A DNA stretch of 64,000 bases, taken from Acanthopleura granulata. Lineage: Eukaryota; Mollusca; Polyplacophora; Chitonida; Chitonidae. Each line of letters starts with the position of its first letter. The first letter of the stretch is position 1. The notes under the pieces are model-generated. The model did no database searches and was not told the origin of the DNA. It worked only from the letters and a program-made list of their open reading frames with translations. The translations under genes were made by a program, and so were the position numbers. The stretch lies in contig JABBOT010000012.1 in NCBI GenBank assembly GCA_016165875.1, positions 10,812,136 to 10,876,135 on the forward strand, in the 5' to 3' direction. Below, piece by piece: positions 26,701-37,800 of this stretch.

Positions 26701-29700
26701 AGCAAATTTGATTTGTCTTTCTTAGAGCGAATAGTATTTTATTTCACTATCATATTCATGGTTTGTACTTTATCTTCTGTTTCAAACACTGTTGGACTTG
26801 GTGATGGAGAGATTTCTTTAATGTTTTAAACATTTTACCTTCAAAATTTCAACAAGACAATTGATGAAGAATTCTGTCTGTCATTAGACAGATGAAGAAT
26901 TCGGTCTAATTTTGGATAACAGTAGGGCAGATCTTTTGTTTCTGTTTAAGACACGTCCATCTGTTAGCACCTTTTCACCTTTTTTTTGCATTCAATAAAG
27001 TTGCAAATCTACAAAACAAAAATACGCAATGATCACTGACAAAGCCAAAAGACTATGTCATTTAGGTTTACCAATTCCTTATGTGCAGGAAGTTATCCAT
27101 TTATACATGTATACTGGGTTTAAGCTGAATGTTCATATAATTCTATGCTTTCCCGAGCTGACATCATCCACATGATTAGATTCCATCAAAACTGTCCTTC
27201 CCATTAGTATGTGTTGTTTATTTTTTCTAGAAAATAGGTAAAATAACTCAAGAATGTATAGAGGATAGACATAAAATGGCAGTGCACTTAATGTCAACTT
27301 AACAAATTCTTGTAACCTAAATCTATTACAAAGAAAAGGAGAGGTTGATAGGGAAGTATTGTTTTATTCTGGCTAATGAAAATGATGAGGATTTCAAAGA
27401 ACTAAACATTGAGTGAAAAATGAAAAAGAGAAATTCTATGAAAAGCCCAATAAAAACTTTGGTCCAATGAGTAGGCCACTTTCTGTGAGGATAGGATGTT
27501 TTATCTCCACAATTACCATATCATAATGATGGCCTGTGGAACTATTGTATAAACAATAAGGATGAGTTAATTTTCTCTACATATAGAGCATATATCTGTA
27601 TTAGTAGGATATTGACAGTCTACTAATTTGTTTGTTAAATGAATGTCCACCCCTAACCAGCACACACAAAGCCAACCCTGGCAGTTTTTGCTTTTCCTCT
27701 GTTTACTGTTAATGAGATAATCTCATTGAGAAACAGTTTGACATTTTCCTTTGTTTCAGTTTGGATTAGATTTAAGTGATTGATTCTCAGATCAAAGGCA
27801 ACACCATAGCAGGAGGTTAGCACAGGTGTAAAACAGAGCTAACTGGAATTCCCCCAGGAGCTGGGGGTGGAGAGGAGCCAGATTCAGAGAAGATATTATT
27901 TACATATTTAACAATAGTTAAAGCAAAACTTTGAACCTGAACATAAGCATGTATCATGTACATGTAACTTAGGAATCCCAAAGTCACATGTTTTGGTATA
28001 AATAAAACAAAAGTCACTTATATTAAATCTACAAATAATATTTTTTATGAACACATACTAAAAACATATATATAAAGGTTTATGACCTTTAACTTTGTCT
28101 TATAATATTGCATGAATCAGTCTCATTCCCAAATATTTATTTATTTATTTGATTGGTGCTTTACACCATTCTCAAGAATATTTCACTTATACAACGGTGG
28201 CCAGCATTATTGTGGGAAGAAACCGAGCAGAGCCCGGGGGAAACCCATGATCATCCGCAGATTGCTGGCAGATCTTCCCACGTGTGGCTGGAGAGGAAGC
28301 CAGCATGAGCTGGACTTGAACTCACAGTGACCGCATTGGTGGGAGGCTTCGGTCACTGCGCTGCGCTAATGCGCTAAACAACTGAGCCACGGAGGCTCCT
28401 ACTCCCAAATATATATAAAACACATAGTCATGACAGTAGCCTGCACATGGAGTTACATACACAGCAAAATACCCACAAACTAACAGGGAGATGCAAACTG
28501 GTTTTTCTCTAAGTATATTTTTAGCAGACAATGTACTTTGGAAAACCATCCATTTTTATACCACTACTCCTGTTCTTTTCTTGTCCTCAAAGTACTTCAA
28601 ATGTTTCATGTCACTGAATTTAATTTCATAGACCACTTTTTCACACACCTTGCTCTTTATTTCTGCACCATATACCTTAACAACTTTTAAAGTTTTGACC
28701 CATATATGACCATTAACTACCATCTCCTATCTGAATTCCCATCTTGACCACTCTGAGGACATTCTAGTGCCTTTGCCAAACATGATATCTTGACAAAAGC
28801 TTTAATACATGGAACCCACAGATTTTTAATACGTTACAGTTGTTTAGGATATTACAAAATCTTGATAGACAACATTTTGCACTTCTTCAAATATATTTCA
28901 GAAGTTTCCATATTATGGGATCGTTAGCAAGGTTAAAAAGTACATTCTATTTCTTCTCTTCCAGAGAGATATTATTGCATCTGCCACCCAGGTCTTCCTA
29001 ACATGCATATTCAAAAAAGTGCTCAGCATAATTGTTGAACTTCAACGCTTTCAATCTTGCAATGAACACCAATTTAGTACAGACTGACCCTCAACATATC
29101 AGCAAAGGTCAGTGGTTTAATGTTTTTTTTTTTTTTTTCTTTTCTCCCTACATTGTTATATAAGTGAATAATTTTTCAAACATCAAGCAATCAGCATAAT
29201 CAGATGGATGCGTTTTGCAAACAGCCACCCTATGAAACCTGAAAATTCCACACATATCACAGAAACACACCTCATATGAAACACAACGAAGCAATGTACA
29301 GGAAAATAGCCTGATTCCTTTTCAGTTAGAGTTTTTCCACCTGGATAAAATGCTTTGAAAACATCAAATTTTATGGTCATCTCTTTGGATCCTGTCAGCA
29401 TTCGTGGCATCACATCAATGTGAAGCCAAGTGGACAGAGCCTTATGAGGGCATTTCGGTTGTGGTAAAAGTTGTGCCAGATTTAAAAAAGCAGTTCCACT
29501 TTTAGTGTGTACTGCCGCGGTCTGTTTCAGCATCCCTGACAGGTTTTCTTGCATCTGGGAAAGTAAGCCCCATTACAGCATTGCCATTGTACAGCACAAT
29601 TTTTTTACAATAACAGTGGTATGTTGTTTACAGGCACTCTTTAGCTCCATGATACAATATGTCCGAAATTCCAGTTATTCAGTAGAGCAAACATTGAAAA

Positions 29701-32700
29701 GAATGTTTGTTGTGTGCAACAACGCTCATTCTCTGAATTCGGGCTGACTCAAACTTTTCTTTTCACGAACTCTGAGGACATTTTTGGACAAAAATAAAAA
29801 CTTCAGGAAACTCCTTGAAAATTCTAATTCTGCAAGGACCATATCCTTCCTTTTTTTTTTTCATTAAAAGGTGAGATATTCACTTCGCAGAAGTAACTCT
29901 TCACAAATTATTAATGTCATTCGGCAGAACGATGGTAGTCGTCACATTGTACATGGCCCAATTTCCGTTACCCAGCTACATCATCCACACAAGTTACTTT
30001 GGCTCTGCCAACAAACTGGGTCATTATATATCACACTGGCGTCATGTTTTACCTTCTGTTCATTAGCTTTGGTAGCACGGAGTGTAAAAATCGCTCAGTT
30101 AAAAAAAAGGCTGTGGTTAAAACAAAGTTAAGATGTGTGGAAGTGACATCACAGATGGCGCTGCTTGTAGTCCTCACGTTTCTCCTGCTGGTGACTCAGC
30201 AGTGTATAATTTACAATGTTATAAGGTTGAGAAGAAAATTTAGAAGTAGAGTTTATTTTGCTGGGAAGAGAACAAGACAAGAAATTTGTCTAAAATTACT
30301 GCATGAATGGCATATAAAGAGGATAACTGAGTGTTCATGGTTGAAGCAAAGTTAGGTACATTTCTACTGCTGTTTTTTTTTTTCTTTCCGATAAACATGG
30401 CCATTTTGATGATAATTTTAAAATGTAACATGAACGCAGGACATGAACAGTACAAAAAGTTGATATAAAACTGAGAAGGTCAAAATAAAAAAGTGTTTCA
30501 CTTAGGTAAAATGAAGTAGAAAATGAATATTTAAAATAAAAACAGTTGGATTAAATTAAAGGTATTACAAATTAATGAGAAAATATCTTTGAAAAAGAAT
30601 ATTTATTATTTGAACGGTATTATTCCAAGGGGCCTTTTGTGAAAATAAATTCAGATAATTTGTCAATGCTCAATTCTTTTAAGTTGTCAGATACCTACAT
30701 AATACTGATGCATTTTTGAGCTGTTTCATCCATTTCTAACATTTTGGTGCTGTTTTTAACTTTGACAGTTTAACTGACTTTCCAGTTGCATATGCATGTT
30801 TAGTATACTGTAAATTAAAACTTCATACAGACATGTAGTCAGTAACTTCTCTTGGTGAAACCAAGTTTTGATTTGTTTCACCCAGTTTTGAACAAAAACA
30901 TGTCTTATTTGTTCTGGTATAGATTTGACCCAGCTATTCTGTCAGCTCAAAGAAGCAAGTCTTGCTTTCACAATTTAATGCTTCTAGAATGTTTGTTTCC
31001 AGATACAATAGTTTATGAAAACCCACTGTTCAAGTCAGCTCAAATATGAAAGAGAGTTTTAAACAAAACTTCCGTTTTAAGACCATCGTAACATGTATAC
31101 TTTACAATCCTGCAATCGCACTACGCAATAACAGACCTTTTTCAAACTGACCAGGCTCCAGTTTTACTTGAAATAATTTGTTGCATTTATTTACTTGATT
31201 GTTGTTTTATGCTGTACTCAAGAATATTTCACTTATATGACGGCGGCCAGCATTATGGTGGAAGGAAACAGAGCCCAGGTGGAATCCTACCACCATCCAC
31301 AGGTTGCTGGCAGACCTACCCACATACAGCCAGAGAGGAAGCCAGCATGAGCTGTACTTGAACTCACAGCGACCACACTGGTGAGAGGCACCTCTGTCAT
31401 TATGCTGTGCTAGCATGTTAATCCCCTCAGCCAGGGAGGTCACTATCCATTTTGAATGCAGAAGTGAAATAGTCTGAGTGTATTAAGATGTGGCAGACCT
31501 GATGTGATGGTCATGTGACTTGTCCCAGTGACTGTAGAAACCCATATTTCAAATGCATTTCACTCAGTTGAAACTATTCTATACAAAATAAATACGTTAA
31601 CAACTATTTTCCTAGACATTGCTCAATGCTCTTTCATCTGAAAAATACTTCATTAGAACATTCCCTTTGCCTGTAAAGAGAATATGATTGGACTAATTCA
31701 AGAGAGATCATATGCTTACCTGCGTAGAATTTCCTCAGCTAATGATGTAGCTTCAGTGCAGCCGTACTGGACAGCCATCTCCTTCACAGATTGAGCGGTC
31801 TCCAGGCCCAACAAGCTCTCCAAGGCTTTCACAGAGCTCAGGTATGTCCGCTTGTTTAGGCCAGACAGCCGCACCAGGTTTTTCTGCACCGAACATACAC
31901 ATGACACAAATACACTGTATAATACATTCCTTGAACAGGAAACCTTTAAGAACAGAAAGATCCCCCCCCCCCTTCCACCCCTGCTCCCACCCTCCGCACC
32001 GAAAACATGACTAAAAGCTGTAAATGAACTAACTTTAAGATAAATAAAATTTCGAGCCTGGCTCCAACTTCTTGGGTCAGCTGCAGTGGGAACTATTAAG
32101 ATCTCTTAATTACTAGTACTAATTAGCATTTAACTAGGTACCAGTACCTGGGTTCATTTATTTTTTTGATAAAATGATTGTAGCTTAATGCCACACTCAA
32201 GAATTTTCACCTATGTGATGGCCAAATCAGAAGAGAATCAGCACCAATGCTGACCTCACGATTTCAGCCTGATGGACATTGATATCACACTTGATAACTG
32301 ACCTTGTCCAGGTGTTCACCGCAGTGTTCTGAGGCCAAGTCCAGGCACATGACCACTTCACAGCTGCCTGTAATCTTCAGGGCAGCCAAGGCGGTACTGC
32401 TGGTCTTCACTTCTATCAACCTGTGATATTCTTCAGCTTTTCTGAAACACAAAAACGAAATCACAGGAAATGGGATTTGTCTATGTATACACATGTATTT
32501 CATTTCATATGGAGGTTTGGTGCACAGTTTATCTCCAATGTTCAACTAACTTTTGTAATTCCACCACAAAGCCTTAAAACAAAAGACAACACAAGGCCAA
32601 ATGTATATATGTGTCAATAAAGAATCCCATTCATAGTTCAGAAAACGTCACTTTTTGTTTTAGTGATGTATGATAACCGAGATATCACAGTTCAAAGTAA

Positions 32701-34266
32701 GGAAAAGTGCCCATGAGGGAAAAATCCAATGGGCCACCACGCTCTCAATTTTAACCAATTAAGTGCGAGATATTTCTACCACCCATAGAAGGCAGTTGTT
32801 CCCACTGTCACGTCACACTTACCTATTTCACCACTTTGCTACATAAAAGCAGCGTTAAATCATCTCTATTCCTTGTGATTACGACACAATTCTGATATAC
32901 TTTTTCAATTTCAATATCTCTCAATTTTCAATGAGAGAGTGGTAGTGGAATACGTCGGGGGTTATTCCCCAAGGTCTTAATCAGGAGGCCACAGTGCGGG
33001 GCCTTCAATTGTAATAATAAAGGGGGCCATATTTCTCACACAAAGGAGTGTCTCGCCCCTAGTACTGAAGAACATTGGGTACGGATAACACAAAATTGTG
33101 TTTCCATTTTCTCTAAAATGGTATATCCTATGGCCTCAGAAGAATTCCAGATTAAAAGATAATTGGTAGAGTTACCAAGCACGTCAGAAAAAATGCTTAA
33201 GACCATTTAGGTCTGTTTGGGCCCCCCCCTTCTGTTATAACTTTGGTTACATTTTTTATTGTCTTTTCTTTTATTATCAGGTGTCAATTGCCAATCAGTA
33301 CAAAATTTTGGTCTTTAAATTGATATCTTTTATTTATACGAAACTCAAACAAAAACAATCTGCCTAAATGTCAAACCACAGACAAAACGCAAGGCACATA
33401 TGATGAAATAATCAATGTTATTGACTCCAACAGCTGCTGCTATTCTTGTTCTTGCCCTGTGTCAGTGGAGTCACGAAGCTTGCAATATAAGCCAAATTGG
33501 CAACGCAGACGTCTCTCGAGATCACACTGGTTTTGGACGAGACAGGGTGGGGCCTCTTGTGAACTACCATGATTTCACAGAGGTTAACAATCCTGTTGAT
33601 CTTGTTGGGCCCGAGAGCCCTCACCCTGTCTCATCCAAAAACAGCGTGATCTTGAGAGACTTCTGCAATATTGATTCAGCTTACAAACTGCGCAATCCAC
33701 TAAGGTCTAGGGTACAGGCATATCGCAGCAGCATGGATGGAGCAAAATTTTGGTCTTTAAGTTGATATCTTTTATTTATACAAAACTCAAACAAAAACAA
33801 TCTGCCTAAATCTTTGCTCAGTGCAAACTTCGCACTGTAAGCGCTGAGACTTCAAGTTCAATGAAGCCAGACCAGTGGAACGGGAATGGGAATCTTCTGC
33901 AGCTAGTCTGAGTACGATTTGACCTTCGGCTTCAGATTTAAAACTGTTTCAGTTCCTTGCAGGACATAAGATTTTAGAAATCTGCTAAATATCAACCCTC
34001 TTCTTATTTATCCCACTGTTATTTATCATCCCCTGTCCCTTGCGAAGAACCAGAATGTCCCAAAACGTGATGCCAGTGGCCAATACTTTGCCATAGCCTA
34101 GCCTAGGCGTATCCATGTTACTTGTAATGTTAGTACAAAACTTGCATGCAGAAAGTTCAATCTATATTTAGCTCCAAGGAAAGGAACATTTCACATCATA
34201 CCTTAGCACACGCTGAGATGTGATTCCCAGCTTAGAAGAAAAGGTTTTCAGAACGTTTTGATTCAT
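17782..34266 (-). CDS. ORC6: Origin recognition complex subunit 6
   Basis: Complete gene of seven coding exons (minus strand, 5' to 3'): 34202-34266, 32303-32441, 31720-31883, 21260-21349, 20073-20185, 18905-18973, 17782-17900. All have AG/GT borders and every phase joins. The sum is 759 nt, or 252 aa, the same length as human ORC6. Family hallmarks include [10 protein letters not shown] after the first exon, [18 protein letters not shown] (exon 3), SPLFLSAAL (exon 4), KRATYDRLL (exon 5), a basic [10 protein letters not shown] segment (exon 6) and a C-terminal FQLWKQKIL helix like the ORC3-binding helix of metazoan ORC6. The protein has two TFIIB-like cyclin folds and acts in origin licensing and cytokinesis. 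Start ATG 34266 gives the expected short N-terminus. Intron 3 (21350-31719) contains a p53-family gene; intron 5 carries a splice-donor-derived minisatellite. Confidence 0.96.
18370..18540 (+). repeat. SINE copy in ORC6 intron 6
   Basis: 5'-truncated copy of the main SINE family (TGGCTTCCTCT, then a diverged GTGAAATAT and AACACCAATCAAAC tail), antisense to ORC6. Confidence 0.75.
19120..20100 (-). repeat. 53-bp minisatellite derived from ORC6 exon 5 donor
   Basis: About 18 tandem copies. In the part nearest exon 5 the spacing of the ACTAACCTGTG landmark is exactly 53 bp (19803, 19856, 19909, 19962, 20015, 20068). Each unit holds about 28 nt matching the 3' end of ORC6 exon 5 (GATGTCACAG on the minus strand), then the donor GTTAGT and about 20 nt of intron. 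Copies alternate between two variants (CACATCTGCCC and CATATTTCCC), giving a 106-bp higher-order period. Copies far from the exon are the most degenerate. Confidence 0.93.
21900..22190 (+). repeat. SINE copies, composite
   Basis: 21900-21950 is a reverse-oriented tail (TTTATTGATTTATTTGATTG). 21957-22185 is a plus-oriented body ending in ATTCCTGAGCACAGCG and AACACCAGTGAAATAAATAA. This is probably one SINE inserted next to an older fragment, inside ORC6 intron 3. Confidence 0.75.
22191..23363. other. ORC6 intron 3 sequence, no gene
   Basis: AT-rich intron sequence downstream of the nested p53-family gene. No exon recognised. Confidence 0.5.
23364..23369 (-). terminator. Candidate poly(A) signal of nested p53-family gene
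   Basis: AATAAA on the minus strand, about 230 bp after the stop codon of the p53-family gene. If used, the nested gene has its own 3' end inside ORC6 intron 3. Confidence 0.45.
23597..25321 (-). CDS. p53/p63/p73-family transcription factor, nested in ORC6
   Basis: Two exons: 25010-25321 (104 aa) and 23597-24568 (323 aa plus TGA), joined in phase 0 across a 441-nt GT-AG intron; 427 aa. Exon 1 carries a p53-type transactivation motif, F21-x-x-L24-W25 (MFEYLW), the MDM2/TAF contact pattern. Exon 2 encodes the whole DNA-binding domain (about 135-320). Zinc ligands are C205, H208, C267, C271. DNA-contact and structural residues equivalent to human K120, R175, S241, R248, R249, R273, C277, R280 and R282 are all present (K149, R204, S270, R277, R278, R301, C305, R308, R310). 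Then come a KKRK nuclear signal (342-345) and a tetramerisation segment (about 352-380, [10 protein letters not shown]). It ends 47 residues later with no SAM domain, so it is p53-like rather than full-length p63/p73-like. It is a stress-response and genome-surveillance factor by family. Intron-poor for this family; see findings. Confidence 0.96.
25391..25414 (-). promoter_or_regulatory. Possible core promoter of nested p53-family gene
   Basis: On the minus strand TATATAAG lies at 25398-25391, 70 nt before the ATG. An inverted CCAAT box (plus strand 25410-25414) lies about 12 bp further upstream. The TATA distance is plausible for a short 5' UTR, but the CCAAT box is closer than usual, so only the TATA element is worth weight. 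Confidence 0.35.
25415..28126. other. ORC6 intron 3 sequence, no gene
   Basis: AT-rich sequence without a recognised exon on either strand. A tRNA-like A-box stretch (TAGCTCAATAGGTAGCTC on the minus strand, about 25731-25750) is probably a decayed SINE head. Confidence 0.5.
28137..28402 (-). repeat. Full-length tRNA-derived SINE with target duplication
   Basis: Reverse orientation. In the sense direction it has a tRNA-like head (TGGCTCAGTTG as A box, GAGTTCAAGTCC as B box), a body (GCTGGCTTCCTCTCCAGCC, then CCAGCATTATGG read in reverse) and an (AAATA)n tail. It is flanked by a 10-bp target-site duplication, TCCCAAATAT, at 28127-28136 and 28403-28412. It lies in ORC6 intron 3 in the sense orientation relative to that gene. 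Confidence 0.92.
28413..31182. other. ORC6 intron 3 sequence, no gene
   Basis: Open frames at 29183-29554 (minus) and 29999-30355 (plus, with hydrophobic stretches) have no splice support or recognisable domains. No RNA gene seen. Confidence 0.5.
31183..31440 (-). repeat. SINE copy in ORC6 intron 3
   Basis: Reverse orientation, same family and near full length: tail complement, CTCAAGAATATTTCAC, GGCGGCCAGCATTATGG, and the head complement ending near CAGCCAGGGAGG. Confidence 0.9.
33301..33811. repeat. Palindromic MITE-like element between 69-bp direct repeats
   Basis: A 69-bp sequence (CAAAATTTTGGTCTTTAA at its start, CAATCTGCCTAAAT at its end) occurs at 33301-33369 and 33743-33811 with only about two differences. 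Between them (about 33490-33690) lies an imperfect palindrome whose arms, about 75 bp each, share GGACGAGACAGGGTG against CACCCTGTCTCATCC and TCTCGAGATCACACTGG against CAGCGTGATCTTGAGAG. It lies in ORC6 intron 1, within 460 bp of the ORC6 start codon. Confidence 0.85.
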
Positions 34267-34855
34267 ATTCCTTCCTCGTCCAAAATTTTTTCTTTCCCGT
34301 GTAAGGTGGAATTTCCCGCGAATAAATGATGCGCGCGTTGATGGAGGATACTTAAAATCCTAATCCTCATAAAAACCGACAACAGGATTATTGTTTGTGA
34401 TTTGTATAATAGTAAAAATATAAGATACCGTAACATGTCATAAAGAATCTTTTGAACTTATTTTTTCCTTCATGTAAAATAATTTTATATTCCTAATTTG
34501 GGGAATAATGCACGTCACTCTTCAATGATATAATAAGTTGAAAATTTTAATTGACCTTCTCGCCACTACTATAACTTTGGCGGCATGTTATGCGAGAAGC
34601 GGTTCTCGGATGACTGACTGAATCCATTTCACTTTACATTTCTTCCCACGGGAGAACGCACAGATTGGCTTGAGTTTGAAATTGTGTATTCTTACGTTTC
34701 TTTTCTTTGCCGAGACAGTAGTTGCTTGCTAATTTCATCTTCGTCATGCCAAGGTAGATCTCTCGATTGGTTGTACAGCAACAACAAGTTCAACAGCACA
34801 ACCGTCAAACCACCCTAGTGAGACTACTTTTTATCAGTCCAATTTAACTGCAGAA
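34267..34855. promoter_or_regulatory. Bidirectional ORC6/NUP107 promoter
   Basis: The 589 bp between the two divergent start codons must contain both promoters and 5' UTRs. TTTCCCGC at 34312-34319, within ATTTCCCGCGAAT, matches the E2F consensus TTTSSCGC and lies 46 bp upstream of the ORC6 ATG; TTTCCCG also occurs at 34303-34309. CpG-rich GATGCGCGCG follows. Two ATTGG (inverted CCAAT) boxes at 34664-34668 and 34766-34770 are nearer NUP107. No TATA box is evident. Confidence 0.6.
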
Positions 34856-37800
34856 ATGGACGAGACAAGCGGGGCTTACAACAGACAGGAAAGAAGGTAC
34901 TGTTTTGTAATGAGGAGTGGCTTGCTTGTTTTATTCAGGCGTAAGGTTTCAACTGTTCAAAAAGTTACCCTACCTGTTCATCCGCACCTTAGAGGGTCCA
35001 GTTTTCGTCAACGCGTGCGTCTTGTTTTCTTGTTACCATCGCACTGAGATTACTAAAGTCTGAAATGTGATAACCACGGTCATAAAATTAGGTTTTGACG
35101 AAAGACAACCATGCAGTAATTGTATATCATAGATTTCATGGTATATTAAGGTATTTATGGTAAGGTGTTAGCCCAAGTCTTAGGGTTGCTTATATACACT
35201 GATACACTGGGACCGCTGGCCACCATTAACCCAAGGACTGTGTGGATCCGGTATCAATATAATGCTTGTATAAAGCTACCCACTTGTTCAATTGCGCTGC
35301 ATGCACGTTAGATTCTTCCTAAATACAAATAAAGCATCTTTATTCTGAAAGCTGAGATCTTTGCGCACATTTCGCCACAATCGCTATTTAGCATTACCAC
35401 ACCATCCTCTTGTAAATATTAGCCGAAGTCAGAAATACAGTCAGCTGACACATGGTACCTTGTTTTTGAAACCTGTGTAAACGAGGCGCGCATGCTCATC
35501 GCAGGTTGACCCTTCCACAAAATCATATCTTGAAATTTATATCCATACTAAACAAATCTAAGCCTTTAATCAATTTGCATAAACCTCAACCACGGATGTG
35601 CATGCGCGTAGAGCAAGAACTCGGTCAAGCTGTCAACAATGCATATGAGTGTAAGTCATTTGTGTGAATCATCTTGGGTTTCCTGGTAGTACAGGCTACA
35701 GAACATGAAAAAAATTTGCAGAAGAACAGGGCATGTCTTATTGAATCATAGTTTATCTCAGGTTTACCGGTTCATGCATGTCTTGGTTAATTTTGCACAG
35801 ATTTTTGTAGCAGGGAATGCTGTATTTAAATACCAGTATTTTAACCTGCATAGCTCTTCGGCTGGAATCTATGCCTAACCCCATATTGAAAGATCACATC
35901 CAAGATCCTTGGCTAGGTGAGCTGTAAACCACATCTGTGTCATTTGATTATTCATCAGTATGTGTCGCCTAGTATGGTAACATCATTAACACATTCTTAC
36001 ACTAACACGTCCGACCTGCTACAAAATTGACATTTGTCACATGGATTGTTAAACAAATATTCTGTAGAAATATATTACTCCCTTCTTGCCAGCAAGAGCC
36101 ATAGCATTTGTAGAGTCTCTATTAGATACAGAACAGCAACCCTTTTCTTTAAATATGGTGAAAGACAGAGAGCTACTAAGTGAAAGCTAACAAGGTTGGG
36201 CAGATGACTTAGCTGCTAACATTAATATTAATAATAAATGTGGCTAATATTTCTCTTCCACGCCAGGTACCCCCTCCCCTCCTCTCCAAAGCACTCACTA
36301 AGTCTTCATAAGGTCTCATTTTGGATAGCCTACCGCCACCCTGTGAGTGTGCAGCCTACGCACTGTTGCCCACTGTCAAGTAGAGTTGCAGTTCTGTATC
36401 TAATGGAGGCTCAACGCATGATATGGCTCTTACTGGTAGAGTGGAGTAATAGTTTCCTTTGCGGTATTCATTTAACAACCCTTGTCATTTTGTAGCAGGT
36501 TTGAATCAAAATTCTGCTGTCTTGGATCCAACCTTCATTAATAAGACTTATCTATCCTCAAAAGATTTGTCGTAAGAAGAGTCGTAATAATGCATCAGGT
36601 GATTTTATTTTCTAACATATGTTCTCATTGTCTATTTGTAGGCAGCTGTGGGGTGCACCCCTTATGGCAGAGTCACCGATGGTTCGTGAGCAGTTTCAGA
36701 GTAAAGCAATCCGTAGAAGAAGTACCAATGTCAATTTACAGAAGTGTATCCTTTGCTTATCTGCTGGCTTTCTGTCTGAAAGTTTTTGAGTTTGAGTAAA
36801 TAGTAGAGCACAGGTAGATGTAGCTCTTTCTTGAATAATGAGTGGTAATAGTTCAGTAGTGTTTTCCAGCTAGAATAAGAAACTTTTCCTGTAACTGACG
36901 CGATCCTTTTAGCATCACCACTTATTAATGTATCTCAAGTCAGCAGTCAACCATTTTTGTGTTGGATACAGACCCATTTGTATCCAGGATATTAATGTAA
37001 CAAATGAGAAGTTCTGTATAAACATATATGTGTGCACTTGTGATTGATACTTTGATGCAAGGGAAATTTCAATAATATAGATATTATGTATCTGAATTTG
37101 GATTAAAATACTCTAACACTGTTAAATGTTCACGTGCATGGTTGACTGCGTAATTAATCTTGTACCCGGGCACAGCTGAACAAGACAGGATTAAGCTGTT
37201 GTTTGCTGGTATTGTCTGTCTTAACCCTGTTGAAGCTATTCAGCTGCTGAACGATGCCATCGGGACTCCTCCGTCCAAACAGAGAGGGCCGATGACCCCA
37301 GGAAGGGCCAGTGAGCAAGGCAGCATTCTGCGACACAGCTCCTGTAAGTTTTGTGTGTTGAGGCCATCATTAAAAAGATGCACTGTAAGTGTAATCTGAC
37401 AACCCACCAAGAAAAGGTCCTGTTCTAAAGTTTTTATTGGGAAGTTGATATAAAATTTTTTTTTTTTTCACTGTCAGTGTTTTATATCTTTACAATCTTT
37501 TTCAGTAGGCGGAGAGAAAAAAGGAAAGAATTCCCTGCCAACCTGCCCCAAAAAAGAATTCTGTTAAGGGTGACTTCATGTTGTTATGACCTTAGCTTGA
37601 AAGCTGTACTGTTTCCTCCCACCATAATGCTGGCTGCTGCCATATTAGCAAAGTAAAACACCAATCAGATAAATAAATAAATAAATGAAAACTTTTCTGG
37701 TAATGTTGAAGACATGAAACATGTCACTGAGGGAGCCTAGAGTTGTATTTAAACTGGCTTTTAGTTGATTTTAAAGGTGGAAACAAAAAATTTGATTCCT

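Noticed and set aside
29183..29554. 123-codon minus-strand frame in ORC6 intron 3
   Set aside because: It looked partly protein-like, but it matches neither ORC6 nor p53 and has no convincing acceptor/donor pair in frame.
29999..30355. 118-codon frame with hydrophobic stretches, antisense in ORC6 intron 3
   Set aside because: No splice context, no known domain, AT-rich; membrane-like segments arise easily in T-rich frames.
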